In this document: positions 56,501 to 64,000 of the stretch, one piece after another
Layout of the letters: each line of letters starts with the position of its first letter
Position numbering within the stretch: position 1 is the stretch's first letter
Origin: Nocardioides nitrophenolicus
Lineage (GTDB): Bacteria; Actinomycetota; Actinomycetes; Propionibacteriales; Nocardioidaceae
NCBI RefSeq assembly: GCF_016907515.1
Contig: NZ_JAFBBY010000001.1
Location: 2,294,001-2,358,000 of the forward strand
DNA: 64,000 nt
Reading direction: 5' to 3'
Notes under the pieces: generated by a model
What the model was told of the DNA's origin: nothing
The model's input: the letters and a program-made list of their open reading frames with translations, nothing else
The model's database searches: none
Program-made: the position numbers and the translations under genes

Positions 56501-59500
56501 GTTCTGCGGGGACAGCGTCGTGCCATCCGGCGCGGTGAACCGGACCTGGTAGTCACCCAGGGGCAGGTCGTCGAACAGGTAGGACCCGTCCGCACCTGTG
56601 GTCACGGTGTCAACCACGTTGCCATCCGCGTCGAGCAGCTCGACCCGAACCCCAGCGACACCGGGCTCATCGGCGTCCTGGATCCCGTCACCGTCGGTGT
56701 CGGACCACACCAGATCACCGATCGACCCCCGAACCGGCGGCGGAACCACACCCGCATCCACCGTGATGTTGTCCGGAGCGTCGGCGGTCAGGCTGATCGT
56801 GCCCGTGCGACCGGTCGCCGGATCGGCATCCGAATCGACAGCCCGATCACCACCCACCCCCGACGGCGACAGCGTCGTGCCATCCGGCGCGGTGAACCGC
56901 ACCTGATAGTCACCTAGAGCCAGGTCGTCGAACAGGTACGACCCGTCCGCACCGGTCGTCACGCTGTCGACCACGTCGCCGTCGGCGTCGAGCAGATCGA
57001 CCCGGACCCCAGCCACGCCGGGCTCATCGGCGTCCTGGATCCCGTCACCGTCGGTGTCGGACCACACCAGATCACCGATCGACCCCAAGACAGGCACCAG
57101 GCCCGCATCGACCGTCAGGTTGTCCGGAGCATCGGCAGTGAGCGTGATCGTGCCCGTGACACCCGTGGCCGGGTCCGCGTCCGAATCGACGGCCCGATCA
57201 CCACCCACCCCCGACGGCGACAGCGTCGTCCCGTCCGGCGCGGTGAACCGCACCTGATAGTCACCTAGAGCCAGGTCGTCGAACAGGTACGACCCGTCCG
57301 CACCGGTCGTCACGCTGTCGACCACATTGCCGTCGGCGTCGAGCAGATCGACCCGGACCCCAGCCACGCCGGGCTCATCGGCGTCCTGGATCCCGTCACC
57401 GTCGGTGTCGGACCACACCAGGTCACCGATCGATCCCAAGACAGGCACCAGGCCCGCATCGACCGTCAGGTTGTCCGGAGCATCGGCAGTGAGCGTGATC
57501 GTGCCCGTGACACCCGAGGCCGAGTCGGCATCCGAGTCAGCCGCGTCATCACCACCAGCGTTCTGCGGAGACAGCGTCATCCCAGCAGGCGCGGTGAACC
57601 GCACCTGATAGTCACCCAACGGCAGGTCGTCGAACAGATAGGAACCGTCCGCGCCCGTGGTCACCGTTTCCACGACACTGCCATCCGCATCGAGGAGCTC
57701 GACCCGGACCCCAGCCACGCCGGGCTCGTCAGCGTCCTGGATCCCGTCACCGTCGGTGTCGGACCACACCAGGTCACCGATCGATCCCAAGACAGGCACC
57801 AGGCCCGCATCGACCGTCAGGTTGTCCGGAGCATCGGCAGTGAGCGTGATCGTGCCCGTGACACCCGAGGCCGAGTCGGCATCCGAGTCAGCCGCGTCAT
57901 CACCACCAGCGTTCTGCGGAGACAGCGTCATCCCAGCAGGCGCGGTGAACCGCACCTGATAGTCACCCAACGGGAGCTCATCGAAGAGGTACGACCCGTC
58001 CGCGCTCGTCGTCACGGTGTCCACGACGTTCCCGTTGGCATCGAGGAGATCGACTCGGACCCCAGCCACACCGGGCTCGTCAGCGTCCTGGACCCCGTCA
58101 CCATCCGTGTCGGACCACACCAGGTCACCGATCGATCCCAAGACAGGCACCAGGCCCGCATCGACCGTCAGGTTGTCCGGAGCATCGGCAGTCAACGTGA
58201 TCGTGCCCGTGACACCCGAGGCCGAGTCGGCATCCGAGTCAGCCGCGTCATCACCACCAGCGTTCTGCGGAGACAGCGTCATCCCAGCAGGCGCGGTGAA
58301 CCGCACCTGATAGTCACCCAACGGGAGCTCATCGAAGAGGTACGACCCGTCCGCGCTCGTCGTCACGGTGTCCACGACGTTCCCGTTGGCATCGAGGAGA
58401 TCGACTCGGACCCCAGCCACACCGGGCTCATCGGCGTCCTGGACCCCGTCACCATCCGTGTCGGACCACACCAGGTCACCGATCGACCCACGAACCGGCG
58501 GCGGCAGAACCACACCAGCGTCCACCGTCATGTTGTCCGGAGCACCGGCGGTCAACGTGATCGTGCCCGTGACACCCGTCGCCGGGTCCGCATCCGAATC
58601 GACAGCATCGTCACCACCAGCGTTCTGCGGAGACAGCGTCGTCCCGTCCGGGGCGGTGAACCGCACCTGATAGTCACCCAACGGCAGGTCGTCGAACAGA
58701 TAGGACCCGTCCGCGCCCGTGGTCACCGTTTCCACGACACTGCCATCCGTATTGAGCAGTTCGACGGTCACGCCCTGAACACCGGGCTCATCGGCGTCCT
58801 GGACCCCGTCGCCATCGGTGTCGGACCACACCAGGTCACCGATCGACCCACGAACCGGCGGCTGCAGAACCACACCAGCGTCCACCGTCATGTTGTCCGG
58901 AGCACCGGCGGTCAACGTGACCGTGCCCGTGACACCCGTCGCCGGGTCCGCATCCGAATCGACAGCATCGTCACCACCAGCGTTCTGCGGCGACAGCGTC
59001 GTCCCGTCCGGGGCGGTGAACCGCACCTGATAGTCACCCAACGGCAGGTCGTCGAACAGATAGGAGCCGTCCGCGCCCGTGGTCACCGTTTCCACGACAC
59101 TGCCATCCGTATTGAGCAGTTCGACGGTCACGCCCTGAACACCGGGCTCATCGGCGTCCTGGACCCCGTCACCATCCGTGTCGGACCACACCAGGTCACC
59201 GATCGATCCCAAGACAGGCACCAGGCCCGCATCGACGGTCATGTTGTCCGGAGCGTCGGCAGTCAACGTGACCGTGCCCGTCACACCCGTCGCCGGGTCC
59301 GCATCCGAATCGACAGCATCGTCACCACCAGCGTTCTGCGGAGACAGCGTCATCCCAGCCGGCGCGGTGAACCGCACCTGATAGTCACCCAACGGGAGCT
59401 CGTCGAACAGGTACGACCCATCCGCACCCGTCGTCACTGTGTCCACGACACTGCCATCCGCATCGAGCAGTTCGACGGTCACGCCCTGAACACCCGGCTC

Positions 59501-62047
59501 GTCAGCGTCCTGGACCCCGTCACCATCCGGGTCGGACCACACCAGATCACCGATCGACCCACGAACCGGCGGCGGCGGAACCACACCAACGTCCACCGTC
59601 ATGTTGTCCGGAGCACCGGCAGTCAACGTGACCGTGCCCGTCACACCCGTCGCCGGGTCCGCATCCGAGTCAGCCGCGTCATCACCACCAGCGTTCTGCG
59701 GAGACAGCGTCATCCCAGCAGGCGCGGTGAACCGCACCTGATAGTCACCCAACGGCAGGTCGTCGAACAGATACGACCCATCCGCACCGGTCGTCACGCT
59801 GTCGACCACATTGCCGTCGGCGTCGAGCAGCTCGACCCGAACCCCAGCGACACCGGGCTCATCGGTGTCCTGGATCCCGTCACCATCGGTGTCGGACCAC
59901 ACCAGGTCACCGATCGAACCCCGAACCGGCGACGGAACCACACCCGCATCGACGGTCAGGTTGTCCGGTACGTCGGCAGTCAACGTGACCGTGCCCGTGA
60001 CACCCGTCGCCGGGTCCGCATCCGAATCGACAGCATCGTCACCACCAGCGTTCTGCGGAGACAGCGTCGTCCCAGCCGGCGCGGTGAACCGCACCTGATA
60101 GTCACCCAGCGGGAGCTCGTCGAACAGGTACGACCCATCCGCACCCGTGGTCACTGTGTCGACGACACTGCCATCCGCATCGAGGAGCTCGACCCGAACC
60201 CCGGCCACACCGGACTCGTCGGCGTCCTGGACCCCGTCACCATCCGTGTCGGACCACACCAGGTCACCGATCGACCCCAGCGGGGGCAGTACGCCGGCGT
60301 CGAGGGTGCGGTTCACCGGCTCGGCGCGGGTGAGGGTGACGGATCCCGTCTGTCCGCTGGCGGGGTCGGCATCCGAGTCCAAGGCGTCGTCGTTGCCGAC
60401 GCCCTGGGCCGTCCACCGGGTACCCGTGGGCAGCGTGCTCGTGTCGAACCGCACCGCGTAGGTGCCGAGCGGAAGACCCTCGAGCAGGTAGCCGCCGTTC
60501 GCGTCCGTCGTGGTGGTGGCGACGACGTTCCCGTCGGCGTCGAGGAGCTCGACCCGCACGTCCGCGACACCTGGCTCATCGGCGTCCTGGACGCCGTCGC
60601 GATCGTCGTCGGACCACACCGTGTCACCGATGGTGCCGAGCACCGGGGGCATGATCCCGGCGTCGAGGGTGAGGTTGTTCGGGGCGTCGGCGGTCAGGGT
60701 GACCGAGGGCGTGCGGCCGGTCACGCGGTCGGCGTCGGAGTCGGTGGCGTCCGGGCCGACATCGGGCTGCGTGAAGGCGGAGCCCGCGGGCAGCGAGTCG
60801 GGCGCGAAGCGCACGGAGTAGGTGCCGAGGGCGAGGTCCTCGAAGAGGTAGCCGCCGTCGGCGCCCGTGGACGTGGTGGCGACGACAGCGCCGGAGCCGT
60901 CGAGGAGCTCCACGGTGACGCCCTCGACGCCCGGCTCGCCGGGATCCTGCTGCCCGTCGCCGTCGTCGTCCTGCCACACCTTGTCACCGATGGAGCCGAG
61001 GATCGGCAGACGCAGCGCGAACCGCTGCAGGTCGGACAGGGCGATGTTGCCGCTGGTCAGCAGGTCACGCTCGCTGTAGATGATGTTGGCGCCGTTGACG
61101 CCGTCCTGGTTGTTCGTCGAGCTGGTGGTGCGGTAGGCGGCGCCGGTGCCGTACTGCGCCGTGGCGAAGTCGCTCCACGGCGTGACCTGCGGCGTCACCC
61201 GGAAGGTCGCGGTGGTGAACGTGCCGCGCAGGACCACCGAGCCACAGCCCGCCGCGACGGTCTGCGGCGCGGAGATCCGCGTACCGCGGGCCTCGGTGCC
61301 CTCTCCGGTCGCGCCGGAGTTGTCGCACATGGTGTTGGCGTTGCGCTCGGCGACGCGCAGCGTGGTGCCGTCGGTCGTGAGGTTGGTGGCTCCCGCCGAC
61401 AGGTTCTCCATGCGGACGCCGGCCGTCTGCAGGCGCCAGACAGTCTGGATGCTCGAGCCGCGGGCGTACTGGTAGCTGTCGGTGCGCGAGTTCGCGTAGC
61501 CGCCGAGCCCGGTGATGTCCAGCACCGGGTCGGTGACCGGGCGGTCGAAGGTCAGCGTCAGGGTGCCGCCCGAGGTGGCGCACTCCCCGCGGTAGCTCTG
61601 GTGGGCGTTGGTCCGCCATGGGGTCTGGCAGTTCGTGGCGTTGGTGTTCATCCCCAGCACCGGCACGTTCGCCGGCGTCGGAGAACCGATGAAGGTGCCG
61701 GGCGAGGGTCGGTGCTGACTGAGGTTGCCCGCCGACACCAGCGCGTTCGCCCCCGGATAGTTGCCGTCGGCGGCCGTGAACTGAGCCGTGACGTTGACCG
61801 TGCCGTCGGGCATCGGGAAGCTGGAGGTCGCCCTGAGGCTCGGGGTGTTGCCCCAGCCACCGCCCGCCGGGTGGTAGGTCGTGCTGGTCGGGTTGCTCAG
61901 CGCCCACGGCTCGTTGAACACGTAGCCGTTCTGGGTGACGGCGCTGGCGTCGGGCGCCGACCCCACACCCGTCACGACCATCGCCGCGACTACCAGCACA
62001 AACCCACCCAGGCGCGCACAGACGCGACGCCATGCCGACATCGGCAT
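53579..62047 (-). CDS. Giant LPXTG-anchored surface protein with 20 SdrD B-type repeats
   Basis: This 2822-residue cell-wall protein starts at ATG 62047 behind AAGGGGG (7 bp spacing). In order: signal peptide (to about residue 38, ending SAPDASA); an N-terminal head of about 300 residues with several Cys and Asn/Thr-rich strands; 20 SdrD B-type repeats of about 117 residues (residues 348-2720), each opening GSIGDLVWSDTDGDGIQDA with Ca-binding Asp runs. Then comes a collagen-like PGQ/QGQ stalk, the sortase signal LPDTG at about residue 2788, a membrane helix and a GRRRG tail. Homologous repeats give long, calcium-stiffened stalks for adhesion. Sortase is not in the window. Transcription is separate from the CHAT gene by a 213-bp gap. 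Confidence 0.9.
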   Translation of the reverse strand: MPMSAWRRVCARLGGFVLVVAAMVVTGVGSAPDASAVTQNGYVFNEPWALSNPTSTTYHPAGGGWGNTPSLRATSSFPMPDGTVNVTAQFTAADGNYPGANALVSAGNLSQHRPSPGTFIGSPTPANVPVLGMNTNATNCQTPWRTNAHQSYRGECATSGGTLTLTFDRPVTDPVLDITGLGGYANSRTDSYQYARGSSIQTVWRLQTAGVRMENLSAGATNLTTDGTTLRVAERNANTMCDNSGATGEGTEARGTRISAPQTVAAGCGSVVLRGTFTTATFRVTPQVTPWSDFATAQYGTGAAYRTTSSTNNQDGVNGANIIYSERDLLTSGNIALSDLQRFALRLPILGSIGDKVWQDDDGDGQQDPGEPGVEGVTVELLDGSGAVVATTSTGADGGYLFEDLALGTYSVRFAPDSLPAGSAFTQPDVGPDATDSDADRVTGRTPSVTLTADAPNNLTLDAGIMPPVLGTIGDTVWSDDDRDGVQDADEPGVADVRVELLDADGNVVATTTTDANGGYLLEGLPLGTYAVRFDTSTLPTGTRWTAQGVGNDDALDSDADPASGQTGSVTLTRAEPVNRTLDAGVLPPLGSIGDLVWSDTDGDGVQDADESGVAGVRVELLDADGSVVDTVTTGADGSYLFDELPLGDYQVRFTAPAGTTLSPQNAGGDDAVDSDADPATGVTGTVTLTADVPDNLTVDAGVVPSPVRGSIGDLVWSDTDGDGIQDTDEPGVAGVRVELLDADGNVVDSVTTGADGSYLFDDLPLGDYQVRFTAPAGMTLSPQNAGGDDAADSDADPATGVTGTVTLTAGAPDNMTVDVGVVPPPPVRGSIGDLVWSDPDGDGVQDADEPGVQGVTVELLDADGSVVDTVTTGADGSYLFDELPLGDYQVRFTAPAGMTLSPQNAGGDDAVDSDADPATGVTGTVTLTADAPDNMTVDAGLVPVLGSIGDLVWSDTDGDGVQDADEPGVQGVTVELLNTDGSVVETVTTGADGSYLFDDLPLGDYQVRFTAPDGTTLSPQNAGGDDAVDSDADPATGVTGTVTLTAGAPDNMTVDAGVVLQPPVRGSIGDLVWSDTDGDGVQDADEPGVQGVTVELLNTDGSVVETVTTGADGSYLFDDLPLGDYQVRFTAPDGTTLSPQNAGGDDAVDSDADPATGVTGTITLTAGAPDNMTVDAGVVLPPPVRGSIGDLVWSDTDGDGVQDADEPGVAGVRVDLLDANGNVVDTVTTSADGSYLFDELPLGDYQVRFTAPAGMTLSPQNAGGDDAADSDADSASGVTGTITLTADAPDNLTVDAGLVPVLGSIGDLVWSDTDGDGVQDADEPGVAGVRVDLLDANGNVVDTVTTSADGSYLFDELPLGDYQVRFTAPAGMTLSPQNAGGDDAADSDADSASGVTGTITLTADAPDNLTVDAGLVPVLGSIGDLVWSDTDGDGIQDADEPGVAGVRVELLDADGSVVETVTTGADGSYLFDDLPLGDYQVRFTAPAGMTLSPQNAGGDDAADSDADSASGVTGTITLTADAPDNLTVDAGLVPVLGSIGDLVWSDTDGDGIQDADEPGVAGVRVDLLDADGNVVDSVTTGADGSYLFDDLALGDYQVRFTAPDGTTLSPSGVGGDRAVDSDADPATGVTGTITLTADAPDNLTVDAGLVPVLGSIGDLVWSDTDGDGIQDADEPGVAGVRVDLLDADGDVVDSVTTGADGSYLFDDLALGDYQVRFTAPDGTTLSPSGVGGDRAVDSDADPATGRTGTISLTADAPDNITVDAGVVPPPVRGSIGDLVWSDTDGDGIQDADEPGVAGVRVELLDADGNVVDTVTTGADGSYLFDDLPLGDYQVRFTAPDGTTLSPQNAGSDDAVDSDADPATGRTGTISLTADAPDNITVDAGVVPPPPVRGSIGDLVWSDTDGDGIQDAGEPGLAGVTVALLDADGNVVDTVTTGADGSYLFDDLPLGDYQVRFTASAGTTLSPQNAGSDDAVDSDADPASGRTGTITLTADAPDNMTVDAGVVPPPPVRGSIGDLVWSDTDGDGIQGAGEPGVQGVTVDLLDADGNVVDTVTTGVDGSYLFDDLPLGDYQVRFTAPDGTTLSPQNAGSDDAADSDADPATGVTGTITLTADAPDNLTVDAGLVPVLGSIGDLVWSDTDGDGIQDADEPGVAGVRVELLDADGNVVDTVTTGADGSYLFDDLPLGDYQVRFTASDGTTLSPQNAGSDDAVDSDADPATGRTGTITLTADAPDNMTVDAGVVPPPVLGSIGDLVWSDTDGNGIQDADEPGVAGVRVELLDADGNVVDSVTTGADGSYLFDELPLGDYQVRFTAPDGTTLSPQGAGGDDAVDSDADPSTGLSGVVSLTADKPNNTTVDAGVVPVPPVLGSIGDTVWSDTDGDGIQGAGEPGVQGVTVDLLDADGNVVDSVTTGVDGSYLFDDLPLGDYQVRFTAPDGTTLSPQNAGSDDAADSDADPATGVTGTITLTADAPDNLTVDAGLVPVLGSIGDLVWSDTDGDGVQDADEPGVQGVTVELLDADGDVVDSVTTGADGSYLFDELPLGDYQVRFTAPDGTTLSPQNAGSDDAVDSDADPATGVTGTISLTADVPDNLTVDAGVVPPPPVRGSIGDLVWSDTDGDGIQDAGEPGLAGVTVALLDADGNVVDTVTTGADGSYLFDDLPLGDYQVRFTAPAGTALSPQTAGGDAAADSNADPATGRTGTITLTADAPHNLTVDAGVVAAAPQPGKPGQPGQPGQPGQQGQQGQPGQQGQQGQPGQQGQQGQQGQPGQQGQPGHPGGGSGDGGGVLPDTGAPAGVLGLLGMALLLFGAGGAAVVRGRRRG
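53886..61005 (-). repeat. Tandem array of about 351-360-bp coding repeats
   Basis: Twenty units encode the SdrD B-type domains. The three N-terminal units (60260-61005) are the most diverged; the other 17 are close to identical at DNA level. They differ mainly in the last linker (VPVLG versus VPPPVRG) and in small blocks such as VAGVRVELL/VQGVTVELL and LDADG/LDANG/LNTDG. The block-wise sharing suggests duplication and gene conversion. Assembly here may be collapsed or miscounted by short reads. Confidence 0.85.
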
Positions 62048-62260
62048 AGAACTTCCCCCTTGGTCCGAAAGGCCGAACTGCGGTGTCCCGGGGAGCGGCC
62101 CTGAAGTGACCACACCCCCCAGCAAGGCCAGTCGTGGACACTAGGGGTCGGAGCGGGACGGGGATGGCCGCCAGCATGCAAAGTTCGCAGAATGGGTGTT
62201 TTCAGTCGGCGTCCCGCACGTCGACGCACGGCGCCTCGTTCGTGGCCGTGCGCCCGACGC

Positions 62261-64000
62261 TCACACGCCCAGCGCGAGGAAGGCGGCCGCGGTGCCGGCC
62301 GCGACCGGGTCGCCGGCGACCTGCCGGCGTACCTCCCACAGCGCGGTCGCCGGGTCGCTGCCCCGCGCGAGCGCCGCGTGCAGGTCGACCATCAGCATCG
62401 AGGTCGCGGCGTCGTTGACCTCGCCGACGCTGCAGACCAGGCCCGCGGTGCCGAGCGAGAACAGCGCCGCCGCCAGCCCGAGCAGCTCCTCGGCACCGAC
62501 CGGAGCCATCACGCCGGACTCGCAGGCCGACAGCACGACGCGGTACGGCGCCCGCGGCACCCGCTCCAGGTCGTGCACGGTCAGCGGCCCGTCGGCCAGG
62601 TCGAGCGCCGAGAACAGGGGGCTGTCGGCGCGGAAGCGCCCGTGGGCGGCCAGGTGGACCAGGCCGGCGCCGTCGAGGTGGGCCAGCACCGCGTCGAGGG
62701 TGGCGTTCGGCCCGTCGAGGAGCACGGCGTCCGGGTGCCGCCGCGCCAGGACCGGCACCTCCGCGCCGCCGCTCGCCAGGGCCGGTCCGGCGACGAGGAC
62801 GGTGCCGGCATCCCGGGGTGGCGACGTGGCGCGGGCACGCAGCCACTGGCCCGCCGACGGGACCACCGCGAACGGCCGGTCGCCGAGTACCGGCAGCAGT
62901 GACCAGGCCAGGCCGTGCAGCCGGGCGGTCGGCGCCAGCACGATCGCGGTGTCGGGGAGGAGGCGTACGGCGTCGCCGAGGATCGCCTCCTGGAGGGCCC
63001 TGCCGACGGCGGCGGTGTCGGCCGGCCGGCCGCGGGCCGCCCTCCGCAGCAGCATCCCCGCCGGCCCCAACAGGTCGGCGATCTGGGCGGTGCTCCCGGC
63101 CACGCGACGGCGTACCTGCCCGGCGTGGACGACCACGACGTGGAGGCTCCCGTCGACGTCGACCAGCTCGACCAGGCAGGCATCGCGGGTGGCCGCGACG
63201 ATCTCCTCGACTCCCGCCGGCCGCTGCTGGGCGGCCGTGGTCGCCGACAGGGTGTGGCTCTCCGCCCGCACCGCCCGCTCCAGCCTCCGGCGCTCCCGCT
63301 CGAGCTCCTCGGTCTCCGCGCCCTCCTGGCGGGCCTCGGCGAGCTGCCGCCCGTTGTCGCGGAGCGCCGCCAGGGACGCCGGGATGGTCGCCGCGTCCGA
63401 GGTCGCCGGCGGCTGCGCCAGCGCCGTCGCCCGGGTCCGCTCGCTCCAGCGCAGCAGGGTCCGGGCATCGCCGGCCGCGTGCCGCAGCGCGATCGTGGTC
63501 AGCTCGCGTCCGTGGGTCGTCGCCAGCGCGCGGAGCTCGGAGGAGCCGATCAGGCGCCGGTGCTCGTCGATCGCGTCCAACCCCGCCGCGGCCGCCCGCA
63601 GCACCCCGCCCCGGTCGGCGCGCTCCTCGCGCGCCAGGGCGCCGGCGTACCAGGCACCGGCGCGGACCAGGGCGTTCGGATGGTGGCGGTACGACGCCGC
63701 CCGGGTCCAGAGGTCGAGCCGGTCCTCGCCGTCCGAGAGACGGCCGGCGAGGGTGAGGGCGAGCGGTGCCTCGGGGGCGTGCTCCTCGTCGAGGGCGACC
63801 GCCAGCCTGGTCGCACGACCGCGGCTCACCGCCTCACCGACCAGCAGCCGCGCTCGCAGCCCGACCAGCTCGGCCCGGTCGCGGTGCCACGCTCGACGCT
63901 GGCGCTGGAACATCCGCTGCGCGGTCCGCGCCTCGTCGAGGGCCCGGCCGCCGTCACCCAGCGCCAGCAGCGCGGTCGCGTGGAGCAGGTGCAGCTCGGC
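62261..64000 (-). CDS. CHAT-domain protein with TPR-like N-terminal region, 5' end beyond window
   Basis: At least 579 codons are visible and the frame is open through the right edge (the last codons read AELHLLHATALLALGDG, TPR-like), so the start is outside. Helical repeats occupy the N-terminal half, a coiled coil lies around EETEELERERRRLERA-like residues, and the C-terminal 300 residues form a CHAT (caspase-like) domain. The catalytic dyad candidates are the His of LVHLAAHGRFRADSP and the Cys of VVLSACESG. CHAT proteins are cysteine peptidases, often activated by a partner. It runs in the same direction as the adhesin gene 213 bp downstream; a functional link is not shown. Confidence 0.85.
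   Translation of the reverse strand, partial: AELHLLHATALLALGDGGRALDEARTAQRMFQRQRRAWHRDRAELVGLRARLLVGEAVSRGRATRLAVALDEEHAPEAPLALTLAGRLSDGEDRLDLWTRAASYRHHPNALVRAGAWYAGALAREERADRGGVLRAAAAGLDAIDEHRRLIGSSELRALATTHGRELTTIALRHAAGDARTLLRWSERTRATALAQPPATSDAATIPASLAALRDNGRQLAEARQEGAETEELERERRRLERAVRAESHTLSATTAAQQRPAGVEEIVAATRDACLVELVDVDGSLHVVVVHAGQVRRRVAGSTAQIADLLGPAGMLLRRAARGRPADTAAVGRALQEAILGDAVRLLPDTAIVLAPTARLHGLAWSLLPVLGDRPFAVVPSAGQWLRARATSPPRDAGTVLVAGPALASGGAEVPVLARRHPDAVLLDGPNATLDAVLAHLDGAGLVHLAAHGRFRADSPLFSALDLADGPLTVHDLERVPRAPYRVVLSACESGVMAPVGAEELLGLAAALFSLGTAGLVCSVGEVNDAATSMLMVDLHAALARGSDPATALWEVRRQVAGDPVAAGTAAAFLALGV

Noticed and set aside
54108..60821. Many 67-104-codon plus-strand frames, one per adhesin repeat (often beginning MSDHTRSPI)
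   Set aside because: They are the antisense reading of the tandem repeats, so they recur with the repeat period; no ribosome sites or independent conservation.
53886..61005. Regular direct repeats resembling an array
   Set aside because: Unit length of about 351-360 bp, coding throughout, without spacers of constant size; not a CRISPR array.

Overview
The window is a chromosomal segment of a high-GC actinobacterium, most like Nocardioides or a relative in the Propionibacteriales. This is inferred from the very high GC with G/C-ending codons, frequent GTG starts and ATGA/GTGA stop-start overlaps, a mycothiol-type enzyme, a NarK/NasA/NirB nitrate set, a desferrioxamine-type siderophore operon, an IdeR/DtxR-type box, and apparently leaderless promoters. 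No rRNA, tRNA, CRISPR array or transposase gene was recognised.

Layout. (1) 1-12.8 kb is a nitrogen-assimilation region: nirB (cut by the left edge), a second FAD/BFD oxidoreductase, a molybdopterin nitrate reductase, NADP-type glutamate dehydrogenase and a NarK transporter. Two glycan-type membrane/glycosyltransferase genes, a metal-operator-linked MFS gene and a secreted HAD phosphatase are interspersed. The three minus-strand nitrogen transcription units share an identically spaced 24-bp upstream motif (GTCAAC-N5-CTCAC-N3-CTCAC). (2) 12.8-21.9 kb is the most striking part. It holds a compact azol(in)e-type RiPP locus: a 39-residue precursor, a RRE/E1-like partner protein, an S15-type hydrolase, a YcaO cyclodehydratase and an MFS exporter. 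Next to it are a ferric-siderophore-type ABC importer (substrate-binding protein, two FecCD permeases, ATPase) and a SagB-type azoline dehydrogenase encoded as the last gene of the importer operon. Fur-family (Zur-like) palindromes sit at both control points. The arrangement suggests that the RiPP is a secreted and re-imported metallophore; that is inference.

(3) 21.8-29.5 kb is a separate five-gene minus-strand operon for a hydroxamate siderophore (desA, desB, fused desC-desD, penicillin acylase, GNAT) behind a DtxR/IdeR box. (4) 29.5-36.1 kb has a 117-bp palindromic intergenic element, a VOC protein, a Tat-exported PhoX phosphatase, the DUF485-acetate symporter pair and acetyl-CoA synthetase, the last two units with Crp/GlxR-like boxes. 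(5) 36.2-47.9 kb is ordinary housekeeping and small genes: NHL protein, PPOX, DUF1801, TetR plus mycothiol-dependent isomerase, NhaA, holin-X, fructosamine kinase, an RTX-like calcium-binding protein divergent from an MprA/MprB two-component pair with a lipoprotein, and an SRPBCC protein.

(6) 47.9-52.5 kb holds chorismate-using genes: pabB, pabA, a transglutaminase-like protein and a fused PhzE/TrpEG-type synthase. (7) 52.6-64 kb holds a solute-binding protein, an 8.5-kb gene for an LPXTG-anchored adhesin with 20 SdrD B-type repeats, and a CHAT-domain protein cut by the right edge. Strong hairpin terminators are visible after gdhA, the acetate symporter and acs, and between several convergent gene pairs.
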